Positions 29,815-40,940 of a stretch of 64,000 bases of DNA are shown one piece after another. Made by a program: the position numbers and the translations under genes. A model generated the notes under the pieces. That model saw only the letters and a program-made list of their open reading frames with translations. It did no database searches and was not told where the DNA came from. Position 1 is the stretch's first letter; every line of letters starts with the position of its first letter. The DNA is taken from NCBI RefSeq assembly GCF_005080845.1, contig NZ_CP034858.1, positions 434,001 to 498,000 of the forward strand, in the 5' to 3' direction. This stretch comes from Buchnera aphidicola (Rhopalosiphum padi). Lineage in GTDB: Bacteria > Pseudomonadota > Gammaproteobacteria > Enterobacterales > Enterobacteriaceae.

Positions 29815-31236
29815 TTAAATTAAATTTACTATAGAAGAGAGATTTTTTATGTTATTAAATGAACTAGAAGTATTAAACCATTCTAATTTTTTATGTAATA
29901 AAACAACTTCCCCAATAATCAATAAAGATGGATTTATAGTAAATTTAACTATTTTATCAAGTTCATCTAAACGTCCTATAATAACTTTTTGTTTTATAGT
30001 AGTACCTTTTCCAATAACAGCTATCGGTGTTGATTTTGAACGACCATATAAAATAAGATTTTGAGAAATATATGAAGCTTGTAAAGTTCCCATATATACA
30101 ACTAAGGTATAAGAAGAATCAGACAAAATAGACCAATTATTTGATACATCATTCGCACATTTATGACCTGTAATAAATATTACGCCTTTTGCATAATCTC
30201 GATGTGTTAATGGTATACCGGTATAAGCAGAAATACCAATCGCAGATGTAATACCTGGAACAACTTGGACATCAATACCTTCTTTTTTTGCTGCTTCTAA
30301 TTCTTCACCACCACGGCCAAAAATAAATGGATCTCCTCCCTTTAAACGAACTACTTTTTTTCCTTTCTTTGCTAAAGATATTAATAATTTAATAATTTCA
30401 TCTTGGGTAATGTTTTTTACACCAGCAGATTTACCAACGTAAATACATTTTGCATCTCGACGGACAAACTCTAAAATTTCCGAAGAAACTAAACGATCGT
30501 ATAATACCACATCTGCTTCCTGTAATACTTGCAGTGCTCTTAAAGTCAATAGCCCACTATTTCCAGGACCCGCTCCAACTAAAATAATTTCTCCAATTAA
30601 TAAGTTAGGTTTATCAATCATTTTTATTAAAATTTTAACTGCTTTTTTTATTTCTCCATTAATTATATATTGAACAAAAATACTGTTAAACAACTTTTCC
30701 CAAAAACGACGTCTTTCTAATAAAGTAGTAAATTTTTGTTTAATTGTAGATCTCCAATTGCCTGCAATTTTAGCAACATCACCTAATCTTACAGGAAGAA
30801 TGGCTTCAATTTTTTCACGCAATAAACGTAATAAAACAGGAGCCGTTCCTCCTGAAGAAATAGCTATAACTATAGGAGATCGATCAATAATAGAAGGAAA
30901 AATAAAAGAACATTTTGATTGATCATCAACAACATTAACTAATATGCTAAGATTGTTACATGTTTCAAATATTTTTTGATTTAACTTGATATTATTAGTA
31001 GCAGCAATAACTAAAAAAGTTTTATTTAAGTGAGAAAAATGAAATTTTTCAGAAATCCAATGTACTTTTTTTTGATCTAGAAGTTTTTTAACTTCTAAAG
31101 ATATATCTTTACTAATAATACTAATTATAGCCCCTGAACGAAGCAATAATTTAATTTTATTAAAAGCAACTTCTCCAGCACCAACTACCAATACATTTTT
31201 ATACTTTAAATCTAAAAAAATAGGAAGATAATTCAC
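29815..31236 (-). CDS. cysG: CysG, siroheme synthase
   Basis: Trifunctional: SAM-dependent uroporphyrinogen III methylation, precorrin-2 oxidation and iron insertion, giving the siroheme that CysI needs. N-terminal CysG(B) domain with NVLVVGAGEVAFNK and SIIDRSPIVIAISSGGTAPV; C-terminal methyltransferase with LVGAGPGNSGLLTL, LKGGDPFIFGRGGEE and VVPGITSAIG. I place the start at GTG 31236 (VNYLPIF aligning with E. coli MDHLPIF), which has a proper AGGGT site and gives 473 residues (E. coli 457); a TTG at 31272 is possible but lacks support. In E. coli cysG lies with nirB, so its insertion beside cysD is a Buchnera arrangement. Confidence 0.95.
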   Translation of the reverse strand: MNYLPIFLDLKYKNVLVVGAGEVAFNKIKLLLRSGAIISIISKDISLEVKKLLDQKKVHWISEKFHFSHLNKTFLVIAATNNIKLNQKIFETCNNLSILVNVVDDQSKCSFIFPSIIDRSPIVIAISSGGTAPVLLRLLREKIEAILPVRLGDVAKIAGNWRSTIKQKFTTLLERRRFWEKLFNSIFVQYIINGEIKKAVKILIKMIDKPNLLIGEIILVGAGPGNSGLLTLRALQVLQEADVVLYDRLVSSEILEFVRRDAKCIYVGKSAGVKNITQDEIIKLLISLAKKGKKVVRLKGGDPFIFGRGGEELEAAKKEGIDVQVVPGITSAIGISAYTGIPLTHRDYAKGVIFITGHKCANDVSNNWSILSDSSYTLVVYMGTLQASYISQNLILYGRSKSTPIAVIGKGTTIKQKVIIGRLDELDKIVKFTINPSLLIIGEVVLLHKKLEWFNTSSSFNNIKNLSSIVNLI

Positions 31237-31341
31237 ATTTACCCTGTTTAAAAAAATAAAAAGTTTATACAAATTTTTGAAAAAAATTTATATATTTTTA
31301 TGTATAAATTTAAATATATAGAATTTTCAAAAGTATTAAAA

Positions 31342-32076
31342 TTAATCTTCATGCAAACCACATTCACGTTTTAATCCAAAAAAACGAGTTTCTTCTTCTA
31401 ACATACCTTTTTTAAATTTTTTAGTAGTATGAACATCTCCTACAGATATATAGCCTTCTTTTAATAAAGGATGATTTTTTAAGTTATTTTTTTTTAAATA
31501 TTTATATATTTCATTACTAGACCAATCTAAAATTGGTAAAACTTTAAAAATTCCTTTTTGAATAGAAAGATATGGTAATGCACTTCTACTTTTAGATTGT
31601 TCACGACGTAATCCTGAAAACCACGTTTTTACTGATAATTTTTTAAAAGCTAAATCCATTGGTTCTACTTTATTAAAAGTATTATATAAATTAATTCCTT
31701 TAATACCTTGTGTCCATAGTTTTCCATATCGCGCTTCTTGCCAAGCTGCAGATATAGTTGATCGAAAAACCTTTAAGTTTAAATTCCATTTTTTTACTAA
31801 CATATCAATAAAATTATACGTTTGAGGAAATAAATATCCAGTATCTATTAATACAATAGGAATATCAGGTTTTTGTGTGACTATAAGATGTAATAATACA
31901 ATCGATTGAATACCAAAACTAGATGACATAACGTGTGTAAATGGTAAATTCTTTAATGACCAAGATATACGTTTTTCAGCAGAATATCCAGACATTAGCA
32001 TATTAAGTTCAGATAAAATTTCTTTTTTTTTTTCAGAATTTAATGAATTTATATTTTCATAGTTAAATTGAGACAT
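31342..32076 (-). CDS. cysH: CysH, PAPS reductase
   Basis: Thioredoxin-dependent reduction of PAPS to sulfite. From ATG 32076 it has 244 residues, the E. coli length, with [36 protein letters not shown] and the catalytic cysteine in the C-terminal KRECGLHED. The start is set by a textbook GGTGAT ribosome site five bases upstream. An ATG at 32088 sharing one base with the cysI stop and a TTG at 32097 are less likely. About 105 bases separate it from cysG; they hold an AT-only hairpin (31284-31311). Confidence 0.96.
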   Translation of the reverse strand: MSQFNYENINSLNSEKKKEILSELNMLMSGYSAEKRISWSLKNLPFTHVMSSSFGIQSIVLLHLIVTQKPDIPIVLIDTGYLFPQTYNFIDMLVKKWNLNLKVFRSTISAAWQEARYGKLWTQGIKGINLYNTFNKVEPMDLAFKKLSVKTWFSGLRREQSKSRSALPYLSIQKGIFKVLPILDWSSNEIYKYLKKNNLKNHPLLKEGYISVGDVHTTKKFKKGMLEEETRFFGLKRECGLHED

Positions 32077-32087
32077 TTTTATCACCA

Positions 32088-33791
32088 TTAATTCCAAAAA
32101 TCATGAATAGGATTAACAATTTCTTTTACAATATTTTTTCTAACAACAAAATCCCCAAAATGTTCTGTTTTTTTACGTTTAATAGACCAAATTTTTATTA
32201 AGAATTCTAAATGAGTTAATATTTCTTTTTCTGTAATATTTTCTTTATATATCTTTGGAATTCGACTGCCTATTCGATTTCCACCAATATATAAATTATA
32301 TCGACCAATAGCTTTTCCAATTAAACCGATTTCAGCTAATAGAGATCTTCCGCAACCATTAGGACATCCAGAAATACGTAAAATTATTATTTCTTTTTCA
32401 ACACCATATTTTAACATGATATTTTCTACTTGCGTAATAAAAAACGATAACATACGTTCAGCTTCAGCCATTGCTAATGGACAAGTAGGAAAAGAAACGC
32501 AGGCCATGGAATTTTCACGTAATGGACTTACTTTTTTTATTAATCCATGTGACATAGCAATTTCATTTATTTTTTTCTTGTTTTCATCAGATATTTCAGA
32601 GATAACTATGTTTTGATTTGCTGTTAATCTAAAGTTACCTTTATGTAAATTAGCTATTTTTAATAAACCTGATTTTACTAACTGTTTATCATTATCATAT
32701 ATTCTTCCATTTTGGACGAAAATTGTTAAACTCCAATCATTATTAATATTTTTTGTCCATCCAAATCTATCTCCGCGACCAGTAAAATAATAAGGACGAA
32801 TAGGTTCAAAAGTTGTATTAGCTCTTTTTTCAACTTCTTTTTTAAAAACACTTAAACCAACTTTTTCTATAGTATACCTAGTTTTTGCATTTTTTCGGTC
32901 AGTACGATTTCCCCAATCTCTTTGTGTTGTTACTATAGATTTAGCCACAGACAAGGTATGTTCAAGAGTAATATAACCTAATTCAACAGCGAGAAATGGC
33001 CATGTATTCTTGTTTCCATGAGTTATAGATAGACCACCACCTATTAATACATTAAATCCTACTATTTTATTATTTTTTATAATTGCTATAAAATTCATGT
33101 CATTAGCATATAAATCTACATCATTGTATGGCGGAACTACTACTGTAGTTTTAAATTTTCTTGGTAAATAAGTTTTTCCTAAAATTGGCTCTTGATCTGT
33201 AGTAGCTATTTTTTTTTGATCTAACCAAATTTCTGCATACGCTTTAGTTTGGGGTAATAAAACATTTGAAATTTTTTGAGCCCATGTATAACATTCTTGA
33301 TGAACTAAAGATTCCATAGGATTAGATGTACAAAGAACATTTCTATTAACATCATTAGCTGTACCTAAAGAGTCTAAACCTATTTCATGTAGCATTTTAT
33401 GAGCATCTTTTAATTTTTTCTTCAAAATCCCATGAAATTGAAAAGTTTGACGATTAGTTAATCGAATTGTTCCATACAATGTATTTTTACTTGCAAAATG
33501 ATCAATTTTTAACCATTTTTTAGCTTCAATAATTCCCCCAGGTAAACGACAACGCAACATCATTGCATAACGGGGTTCTAATTTTTGTTCATTACGTTCT
33601 AAACGTAAATCTCGATCATCTTGTTGATACATACCATGAAATCGGATCAGAGAAAAGTTATCTCCACTAAAACCATTAGTAATTTCATTTTTTAAATCGT
33701 CAACAATAGTACCTCGAAGATAATTACTATTTTCTTTAATGTGTTCTTCTTGAGTCGTTTTTAAAAATATTTTTTTGTGATCTTTTTTCAT
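32088..33791 (-). CDS. cysI: CysI, sulfite reductase hemoprotein (beta) subunit
   Basis: Six-electron reduction of sulfite to sulfide at a siroheme coupled to a 4Fe-4S cluster. 567 residues (E. coli 570). Cluster cysteines are at about 431 and 437 (CVSFPTC) and 476 and 480 (CPNGC). [12 protein letters not shown] and the [13 protein letters not shown] block are clear. It overlaps the cysJ stop by one base (TAATG), indicating translational coupling of the two subunits. Confidence 0.97.
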   Translation of the reverse strand: MKKDHKKIFLKTTQEEHIKENSNYLRGTIVDDLKNEITNGFSGDNFSLIRFHGMYQQDDRDLRLERNEQKLEPRYAMMLRCRLPGGIIEAKKWLKIDHFASKNTLYGTIRLTNRQTFQFHGILKKKLKDAHKMLHEIGLDSLGTANDVNRNVLCTSNPMESLVHQECYTWAQKISNVLLPQTKAYAEIWLDQKKIATTDQEPILGKTYLPRKFKTTVVVPPYNDVDLYANDMNFIAIIKNNKIVGFNVLIGGGLSITHGNKNTWPFLAVELGYITLEHTLSVAKSIVTTQRDWGNRTDRKNAKTRYTIEKVGLSVFKKEVEKRANTTFEPIRPYYFTGRGDRFGWTKNINNDWSLTIFVQNGRIYDNDKQLVKSGLLKIANLHKGNFRLTANQNIVISEISDENKKKINEIAMSHGLIKKVSPLRENSMACVSFPTCPLAMAEAERMLSFFITQVENIMLKYGVEKEIIILRISGCPNGCGRSLLAEIGLIGKAIGRYNLYIGGNRIGSRIPKIYKENITEKEILTHLEFLIKIWSIKRKKTEHFGDFVVRKNIVKEIVNPIHDFWN

Positions 33792-35602
33792 TAATATACA
33801 TCTCTTTGATAGCGTCGTTTTATTCTCAAATCATTTAAAAATTCACTAGATTCTTCAATATCCATTGAACTGTTTTCACTAAAAACATCTAATAGTGCTT
33901 TTTCAACATCTTTTGCCATCTTAGATGCATTACCACAAACATAGATTTGTGCACCTTGTTCTACCCATTTCCATAATTCCTTTCCATTTTCTCTTATTTT
34001 GTCTTGTATATATATTTTTTGTTTTTGATCTCTTGACCAAGCTAAACTGATCTTTGTAAGAAGTCTTTTTTTTAAATATTTTTGCCATTCTAATTGATAT
34101 AAAAAATCTTCAGTAAAATTAGGATTACCAAAAAATATCCAATTTTTCCCCCTAGATCCATCATTATCTCGTTGCTGTATAAAAGAACGGAATGGAGCAA
34201 TACCAGTTCCTGATCCGATCATGATAATAGGTAAATCTTTGTTTTCGGGTAGACGAAAATTATTATTTTTTTCAATAAAAATTTTTATAGAATCGTCAAT
34301 TTTTAAAAATTGTGATAAATAACCAGAAGCACCTCCTAAATGTAAAGTGCCAGAAATCATGTTTTTTACCACTCCGACTGTAATATGAACTTCGTCATTT
34401 GTTTCAGATTGAGAAGAAGAAATAGAATACAATCTTGGCGTTAAAGGACGTAAAATACTAATTAATTGTTGAGAAGATAATTTTTTAGGGTAATCATATA
34501 TCATATTTAATAAAGGAGTTTTTTTTACATAATTATTTAAATCTTTATCATTAGATATAATTTTCTTTAAAAATTTATTTTGTGTAATATCAGCATATTT
34601 TTGAACAATATGCTTAGTATTTATAGTTAATTCAAAATCATTCTTTAAAGCGTCAAAAACAGTAATTAATTTATCTTTCACTTTAACTTTATCAAACATA
34701 TCTATAGAAAGCAGTTTTAATATTTTTTTAATTAATTGAGTACTATTTTGATACCATATACCTAACGCATCACCAGGTGTATAAATAATGTTTAAATTAC
34801 TTATATCTAACTCAATATGATGAACATCTTTAGTTGAATTTCGACCAGTGATTTTTTGATTTACTAATACAGTAGCTACAGCAGGTTTATATTTTGTATA
34901 TATATTTACTTCATTAATAAAACTTTCTTTATTATTTTTTTTTAAATAAGAAACAGAAGAAATATCTATTTTATTTAAAGCAAGTAATAATTCTTTAGAC
35001 CATTTAATATAATTTTCTTCATATTCAATATCTGCATCTAATCTATTAAGTAAACGTTTTCCTCCTAATTCGCTAAATTTTTTATCAAAATCTTTACCTG
35101 CTTGACAAAATAAATCATAGGAAGTATCTCCTAATGCAAATATACTATAGTGTAGATTATCTAATCTAGGAGCTTTTTTTGACATAATAAATTTATAAAA
35201 AGACAATGCTTCTTCTGGAGGTTCACCTTCACCTTGAGTAGAAATAATAAAAATTAAAAAATATTCATTTTTAATTTTTTTAAAATTGTAATCAGAAGCA
35301 TTAATTAAATTAGTTTTTTTATTTTCATTATTTAAATATTCATTAAAACGCTTAGCAAGCAGTCTAGCATTACCCGTTTGAGAAGCAGATATAATAGTAA
35401 TTGTTTTCTCTGTATTTTCTTTTTGAAAAAGTTTGTTTTTTTCAGATATTAATTCCGAAGAATTTTGATTTGCTAGATTCCAAAAATAGCCTGAAAGCCA
35501 AGCATATTGAATATTAGAACAATTTTTTTTTATTTTTTCTAAATTTTCTATTTTATCTAAATCAAAAGGAAAAAGGGTATTAAAAGGATTTTTATTTTTC
35601 AT
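33791..35602 (-). CDS. cysJ: CysJ, sulfite reductase flavoprotein (alpha) subunit
   Basis: Carries electrons from NADPH through FAD and FMN to CysI. 603 residues (E. coli 599). N-terminal flavodoxin domain ([26 protein letters not shown]), then the ferredoxin-reductase part with [11 protein letters not shown] for [19 protein letters not shown] and the NADPH-binding [17 protein letters not shown], ending RRYQRDVY. First gene of the cysJIH transcript; a good promoter lies just upstream. No CysB site is recognisable, so expression may be constitutive (inference). Confidence 0.97.
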   Translation of the reverse strand: MKNKNPFNTLFPFDLDKIENLEKIKKNCSNIQYAWLSGYFWNLANQNSSELISEKNKLFQKENTEKTITIISASQTGNARLLAKRFNEYLNNENKKTNLINASDYNFKKIKNEYFLIFIISTQGEGEPPEEALSFYKFIMSKKAPRLDNLHYSIFALGDTSYDLFCQAGKDFDKKFSELGGKRLLNRLDADIEYEENYIKWSKELLLALNKIDISSVSYLKKNNKESFINEVNIYTKYKPAVATVLVNQKITGRNSTKDVHHIELDISNLNIIYTPGDALGIWYQNSTQLIKKILKLLSIDMFDKVKVKDKLITVFDALKNDFELTINTKHIVQKYADITQNKFLKKIISNDKDLNNYVKKTPLLNMIYDYPKKLSSQQLISILRPLTPRLYSISSSQSETNDEVHITVGVVKNMISGTLHLGGASGYLSQFLKIDDSIKIFIEKNNNFRLPENKDLPIIMIGSGTGIAPFRSFIQQRDNDGSRGKNWIFFGNPNFTEDFLYQLEWQKYLKKRLLTKISLAWSRDQKQKIYIQDKIRENGKELWKWVEQGAQIYVCGNASKMAKDVEKALLDVFSENSSMDIEESSEFLNDLRIKRRYQRDVY

Positions 35603-35623
35603 TATACTAAATGCCTAAATCTC

Positions 35624-35651
35624 ATTATATTAAAAAACCTAATATTGTTAA
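35624..35651 (-). promoter_or_regulatory. Candidate sigma-70 promoter for cysJIH
   Basis: On the minus strand TTAACA (35651-35646) and TATAAT (35629-35624) are 16 bases apart, one mismatch in total to consensus. A start site near 35617 would give a leader of about 15 bases before the cysJ ATG, with TTAGGC as a weak ribosome site. Confidence 0.5.
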
Positions 35652-35730
35652 TTTAGTATAATTTACAGAAAATATTAATTTTTAGCTACTAATAAAACAT
35701 CAAAATTTTATGTAGAACTATTTAAAAAGA

Positions 35731-38139
35731 TTATTTTTTTTCTAATTCAACTAATTTGGCTTTTGCATCCTTTATTACAATATCTGGAATTCCAGATAAA
35801 GCAGCCACTGATATACCATAACTTTTTTTTGAAATACCTCTTTCGATTTTATATAGAAAAGCTACATTTGAATTATGTTCAACAGCTGAAAAATGAAAAT
35901 TTTGGATTTTTTTAAAAAAATTTTCTAATTTTGTTAATTCTATAAAATGAGTAGACAACAAAATCATAGATTTATTTTTAATAATTAAATATTTAGAACA
36001 TGACCAAGCTAATGCCAGTCCATCTTTATTTGATGTTCCTCGTCCTAATTCATCTATTAAAATTAAACTATTACAAGTCGCATTGTGAAGAATATTAGAT
36101 ATTTCTGTCATTTCCATCATAAATGTCGAATAGCCATTGCTCACATCATCTGCAGAACCAATACGTGTAAAAATTTTGTCAATTGGACCAATTGAAGCAT
36201 ATTTTGCAGGTACAAAACTACCTATACAAGCCATTATAACAATCAGAGCAATTTGACGCATATAAGTACTTTTACCACCCATGTTAGGACCTGTAATAAT
36301 AAGCATTCTATTTTTCTTTGACAAAGAAATAGAATTGCTGATAAAAGAGGTTTCTAAAAAACATTCAACAACTGGATGACGACTTTCTAGCAAAGAAATA
36401 CCATATTTTTGAGTTATTTTAGGACAGACATACTTTAAAGATATAGCACGTTCGGATAGATTTACTAAAACATCTAATTCTGATAATGCAAATGCACTTT
36501 TTTTTAATTTCTCTAAAAACGGTTCTATTATGTCAAATAATTCTATATATAACGTTTTTTCTAAAAGTAAAGCTTGAAATTTAGCAGCAACAACTTTTTT
36601 TTCATAATTTTTTAATATAGGGATACTATAACGCTCTATGTTTTTTAAAGTTTGTATCTTAATATAAGATTGCGGAATTAAATGAGCATGACGTTTATTT
36701 ACTTGAATATAATAACCAACAATATTATTGTATCCAATCTTGAATGAATCGATATTTAATCTCTTTTTTTCTTTTATTTCAAAATCACTTAAATATTTTT
36801 GAGAATTATTTTCTAAAGATCGCAATTCATCAAGCTTTTTATTATAATTAAATGCAATTACTCCTCCATCTCGAATAGAAGAAGGAACTGTTAAATTTAT
36901 TGATTTTTTTAATAAAAATAATATTTTTTCAAATTTTCCAATAGAAAGGCGAATTTTATTAACATTATTACATTTTATTTTTTTTAATATACTATCTAGA
37001 TTAGGTAAAACATTTAACGTAGAACGCATTCGCACAAAATCACGAGGTAAAGCAGTACGTAAAGCCAAACGAGAACATATTCTTTCTAGATCACTAACTT
37101 GACCAAGAATATATTGTATTTCTTTATAAAAAGGTTGCAGACATTTAATCATTTTATGACGATTTCTAATTAAATTTAAATCTTTTAATGGAGCATTTAG
37201 CCAGCGATTTAATAATCTTCCACCCATAGATGTTACTGTTTTATTTAATACTGAAGATAAAGTATTTTTGTTGTCATCTGAAATACTTTCAGTAATTTCA
37301 AGACTTTTACGTGTACTGATATTCATAAAAATATTATTTTCCATATAATTAAATTTTATTTTACGAATATGAGGTAAATACGCTATATGCATTAATTTTA
37401 CATAATTAATTAAGCAACCAGCGGGGCAAATAACAAAATTATTTTTTTTAATACCAAATCCATTCAAACTAGAAGTTTTAAATTGTAAATTAAGTAATTT
37501 ATACGAAATTTCTAAATCGAAATCTAATAATGGGCGTTTTTGTATACATTTTCTATGAGATATCAATAAAACATCTTCAAAATTTTCAGGATATAACAAT
37601 TCTGTAGGATTTGTACGTTCAATTTCTGATAATAAAGAATTTTTATTAGAATGCTCAGAAACACCAAAAAATCCTAAAGAGATATCTAAAACAGCATATG
37701 CGAATTTATGATTTTCTTTCCAAACAGCTGCTATAAAATTATCTTTATTTTCCTCAAGAAACGCTTCATCTGTAATAGTTCCAGGAGTAATAACTCGAAC
37801 TACTTGACGATTTATCAATTTTTTTTCAGAATAAATATCTTTTATTTGATCACATACTGCAACAGATTCCCCCATTTTTACAAGCTTAGCAAGATAATAT
37901 TCTGCAGTATGACATGGGACTCCAGCCATGGGTATAATATTTTTATTTGAATGACCTTTTTTTGTTAAAGTAATTTTTAATAATCTAGAAACACGTTTAG
38001 CATCTTCATAAAATAATTCATAAAAATCACCCATTTGATAAAAAAGTAACATATCAGGATATTTTGATTTTAAAGACAAATACTGTTTTATCATTGGAGT
38101 ATGATTGTTGTTTTTATTAGAAAAATTGTTTTCAGTCAT
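35731..38139 (-). CDS. mutS: MutS, DNA mismatch-recognition ATPase
   Basis: Recognises mismatches and starts repair with MutL. 802 residues against 853 in E. coli. The mismatch wedge FYE sits at about 39-41 (MGDFYELF), Walker A GPNMGGKS at about 617-624, followed by [12 protein letters not shown] and STHFIELT. The product stops soon after the helix-turn-helix region ([13 protein letters not shown]), so roughly 50 C-terminal residues, which in E. coli form the tetramerisation module, are missing. ATG at 38139. Divergent from dsbA. Confidence 0.97.
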   Translation of the reverse strand: MTENNFSNKNNNHTPMIKQYLSLKSKYPDMLLFYQMGDFYELFYEDAKRVSRLLKITLTKKGHSNKNIIPMAGVPCHTAEYYLAKLVKMGESVAVCDQIKDIYSEKKLINRQVVRVITPGTITDEAFLEENKDNFIAAVWKENHKFAYAVLDISLGFFGVSEHSNKNSLLSEIERTNPTELLYPENFEDVLLISHRKCIQKRPLLDFDLEISYKLLNLQFKTSSLNGFGIKKNNFVICPAGCLINYVKLMHIAYLPHIRKIKFNYMENNIFMNISTRKSLEITESISDDNKNTLSSVLNKTVTSMGGRLLNRWLNAPLKDLNLIRNRHKMIKCLQPFYKEIQYILGQVSDLERICSRLALRTALPRDFVRMRSTLNVLPNLDSILKKIKCNNVNKIRLSIGKFEKILFLLKKSINLTVPSSIRDGGVIAFNYNKKLDELRSLENNSQKYLSDFEIKEKKRLNIDSFKIGYNNIVGYYIQVNKRHAHLIPQSYIKIQTLKNIERYSIPILKNYEKKVVAAKFQALLLEKTLYIELFDIIEPFLEKLKKSAFALSELDVLVNLSERAISLKYVCPKITQKYGISLLESRHPVVECFLETSFISNSISLSKKNRMLIITGPNMGGKSTYMRQIALIVIMACIGSFVPAKYASIGPIDKIFTRIGSADDVSNGYSTFMMEMTEISNILHNATCNSLILIDELGRGTSNKDGLALAWSCSKYLIIKNKSMILLSTHFIELTKLENFFKKIQNFHFSAVEHNSNVAFLYKIERGISKKSYGISVAALSGIPDIVIKDAKAKLVELEKK

Positions 38140-38304
38140 CTGGAACTCAAATGTTAATAAAATTATTGAAATTATTAAAAATGAATACTTTAAAATTTAT
38201 GAAATAAAAATTTAACATTATATACTAGATAAGTGTATGATTTTATTTTATAAATTATTTTTAAATTTTTAATTTGTAAAAAAATATAAAACATGGATAG
38301 AAAA

Positions 38305-38934
38305 ATGAAAAAAATATTAATTGTTTTGTACAGCATATTTTTATCTTATAGTGCTTTATCTTATGAATTTACTAATAAAAAAGAATATGAAATAAAAAAA
38401 AGAAATATTTCTGATGTGCCTAAAGTAATGAATTTTTTTTCTTTTTTTTGTCCATACTGTTATGAGTTAGAAAAAATACACAATATTCAATTTTTAATTA
38501 AGAATAAAATAGACAAAAAAGTAGAAGTACAAAATTATCATGTTAATTTTTTAGGAGGAGAGTTTAGTAAAATATTAACAAAAATGTGGATCATATCTCA
38601 ACAAATGAAAGTTGAAGAAAAAATTATAATGCCTATTTTCAAAGAAATTCAAGAAAATAATACTATAAATAATGCTTCTAATATTAAAGATATATTTTTA
38701 AAAGAAACAGGTATCAGCAACGATGAGTACAACAAATTTTGGAACAGTTTTTCAATTAAAATATTAATACAAAAAAACGATAATGACATAAAAAAAATTC
38801 AATTAGATCATGTTCCTAATATGATAATAAATGGTAAATATAACATTGACTATTATAAACTAGAGACGATTTTTAAAAAAAATTTTTCTAAAAAATATAT
38901 AAAACTAGTAAATTTTTTACTTTTGAAAAAGTAA
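38305..38934 (+). CDS. dsbA: DsbA-like periplasmic thiol:disulfide oxidoreductase
   Basis: Introduces disulfides in exported proteins. The start is ATG 38305 (GGATAG site; MKKILIVL begins a signal peptide), giving 209 residues (E. coli 208); an ATG four codons earlier is possible. Thioredoxin fold: FFSFFCPYCYELE with cysteines at 49 and 52 (CPYC, where E. coli has CPHC), HVNFLGGE and the cis-proline loop HVPNMIINGKY. dsbB is not in the window. Confidence 0.95.
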   Translation: MKKILIVLYSIFLSYSALSYEFTNKKEYEIKKRNISDVPKVMNFFSFFCPYCYELEKIHNIQFLIKNKIDKKVEVQNYHVNFLGGEFSKILTKMWIISQQMKVEEKIIMPIFKEIQENNTINNASNIKDIFLKETGISNDEYNKFWNSFSIKILIQKNDNDIKKIQLDHVPNMIINGKYNIDYYKLETIFKKNFSKKYIKLVNFLLLKK

Positions 38935-39239
38935 ATTAATACGATATAATCATAGAGATCTATATTTTTTATAGTAAACTCTTATTTAATAAGTAGTAAA
39001 ATATTTTTAATATTTCATTTACATCTTTTTTTTGTATTATTTTTTTATTAAAATTTAATTAAATTAAATTTTTAACTTTACTAAAAAATAAAGAAAAATA
39101 AAAAAATATTACTTTACTATCCTATATTTTACACACAAAGTTATCCTGTAAATAAATTTTATGAAAAAAATTATTTAGTAATATTATTTGTCTTTATTTT
39201 AATGAATTCCATTTTAACTAATTAAAAGATAAAAAATGT
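38935..39239. other. Gene-free AT-rich spacer between dsbA and polA, with a long palindrome
   Basis: About 305 bases with no coding frame. It holds a 23-base inverted repeat at 39050-39072 (11-base AT-only arms around a single A), followed by TTTTT, and a shorter one at 38981-38993 (CTTATT/AATAAG). Either could end dsbA transcription. E. coli has yihG between these genes; no trace of it is visible. The polA promoter must lie in the right half, but no distinct match was seen. Confidence 0.5.
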
Positions 39240-40103
39240 ATGTTATACGTAAAAAAAAAACCTATTATTATAGTAGATGGCAGTTTATATTTATATCGTT
39301 CTTATTTTACATTTCAAAACTTTAATCACAATCAAGAAAACCCATCTGGAGCTATATATGGAATGTTAAAAACGATACAAAATATTTTAAAAAAAAATTA
39401 TCGTTCACAAAAAATTATTATTATTTTTGATTCATCTAAAAAAACCTTTAGAAATACAATATTTAAAGAATATAAAAGTAATAGATCTACAATGCCGAAC
39501 AAACTTTACATACAAATCCAACCTCTTCTTAAAATACTTGAAGAAATTGGGATTAAGACTTTAAGTATTTTGGGCATAGAAGCCGACGATATTATTGGAA
39601 GTTTATCATGTAAACTAGAACGTGAAGGAGAACAAGTATTAATTGTTAGTCATGATAAAGATATGATACAACTTGTAACTGATAACATTAATATATTGAA
39701 TTTAAGTAAAAATAGTATTATTACTCCAGATAAAATAAAAGAAAAATATGGTATTTATCCTCAAGAATTTGTTGATCTTTTAGCTCTGATGGGAGATGCT
39801 TCTGACAATATTCCAGGAGTCCCTAAAATTGGTATAAAAACTGCATTATTTCTATTAAAAAAATTTTCAAATATTCAAAATGTTTATAATAACATTGAAA
39901 AAATACAATTTTTATCTTTTCGGAATTCTAAAAATGCTGCCATTCAATTAAAAAATTATAAAAAAATCGCTTTTCTTTCATATCAATTAGCAAAAATAAA
40001 ATTAGATATTCCTATCAATATTACTTCTGAAGAAATTACTTTAAAAAAAACATTTTTTAAAAAATTATCGAATTCAATCAAATTATATTCATTTAACGAA
40101 TAA
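39240..40103 (+). CDS. polA: PolA reduced to its 5'-3' exonuclease domain
   Basis: 287 residues that match only the N-terminal 5' nuclease domain of E. coli DNA polymerase I (928 residues). The metal-site blocks are kept: IIIVDGSLYLYRSYF, FDSSKKTFRNTIF, GIEADDIIGSL, SHDKDMIQLV and LMGDASDNIPGVPKIG. The stop is clean and the next gene, engB, follows 13 bases later on the other strand, so no 3'-5' exonuclease or polymerase domain remains. It can remove RNA primers and flaps, but gap filling must fall to another polymerase (inference). The short form is characteristic of Buchnera. Confidence 0.95.
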   Translation: MLYVKKKPIIIVDGSLYLYRSYFTFQNFNHNQENPSGAIYGMLKTIQNILKKNYRSQKIIIIFDSSKKTFRNTIFKEYKSNRSTMPNKLYIQIQPLLKILEEIGIKTLSILGIEADDIIGSLSCKLEREGEQVLIVSHDKDMIQLVTDNINILNLSKNSIITPDKIKEKYGIYPQEFVDLLALMGDASDNIPGVPKIGIKTALFLLKKFSNIQNVYNNIEKIQFLSFRNSKNAAIQLKNYKKIAFLSYQLAKIKLDIPINITSEEITLKKTFFKKLSNSIKLYSFNE

Positions 40104-40116
40104 AAAATATTTATAT

Positions 40117-40722
40117 TCAACGATATTTTTCGTACCAACAATTTAATTTAGATTTTAGCTTTTCAATTCCTATTTTTTTTAAAGATGAAAATAATTGAAT
40201 ATGCAATTGATTAGAAAATGTTTCTAATTTTTTATGCACTTTTCGAAATTGAATATTTTGATTATTTATTGTAAACTTATCACATTTCGTTAGTAATAAT
40301 AAAATAGGAATTTTACAAATCAAAGCCATGTTGATAATGTCTTGATCCAAGTTTTTTAAAGGATGTCTAATATCCATTAATAAAACTAATCCTTTTAAAG
40401 ATCTACTAGTTTTCAAGTAACTATATATCATATTTTGCCAATTTATTTTAATTAACAAAGGAGCTTGAGCATAACCATAACCGGGCAGATCAACAATTCT
40501 AAAATCAGAAGTTACTTGAAAAAAATTAATTAATTGAGTACGACCTGGAGTCTTGCTGAAACGAGCTAGTTTTTTTTGATTAGTCAATGAATTAATAGCA
40601 CTAGACTTTCCTGAATTAGAATAACCAACAAAAGCAATTTCAATGCCATGTTCAATTTTTATATCAGAAATTTTAGCAATACTCTTTAAAAAAAATGTTT
40701 TATTATAATTCAAAATACTCAA
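40117..40722 (-). CDS. engB: EngB (YihA), ribosome-biogenesis GTPase
   Basis: Essential GTPase in 50S assembly. 201 residues (E. coli 210). G1 GYSNSGKSS at about 33-41, the FSKTPGRTQLINFF switch, DLPGYGYA and LLTKCDK. It starts at TTG 40722 behind GAGG eight bases upstream, aligning with E. coli MTNLNYQQT. It converges with polA, as in E. coli. Confidence 0.95.
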   Translation of the reverse strand: MSILNYNKTFFLKSIAKISDIKIEHGIEIAFVGYSNSGKSSAINSLTNQKKLARFSKTPGRTQLINFFQVTSDFRIVDLPGYGYAQAPLLIKINWQNMIYSYLKTSRSLKGLVLLMDIRHPLKNLDQDIINMALICKIPILLLLTKCDKFTINNQNIQFRKVHKKLETFSNQLHIQLFSSLKKIGIEKLKSKLNCWYEKYR

Positions 40723-40816
40723 AATATAACCTCAAATGTTTGGAATCAAAAAAATTTTTTAAAAATATTTTTTATTTAAAATTATTATTTTTTTAAAAAA
40801 TCTTTCTCAAATAAAT

Positions 40817-40844
40817 TTGATATTTTTAATATAAAAAATATAAT
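40817..40844 (+). promoter_or_regulatory. Candidate sigma-70 promoter for bipA
   Basis: TTGATA (40817-40822) and TATAAT (40839-40844) are 16 bases apart, the best promoter match in the engB-bipA spacer. It would give a leader of about 90 bases that includes a hairpin at 40898-40920 (ATCTATTT with AAATAGAT) directly before the ribosome site AAAGGAAA. Confidence 0.5.
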
Positions 40845-40940
40845 CCGCAAAATTTAATCTTTTCTCATATTTTATCTAAAAACAGTCTCTGTAGTATATC
40901 TATTTATTTACAAAATAGATCACTTTTTAAAGGAAAAAAA

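Noticed and set aside
39140..39155. TTATCC resembling part of a DnaA box
   Set aside because: Only half the consensus (TTATCCTGT against TTATCCACA), single copy, and no dnaA/gidA or other origin features nearby.
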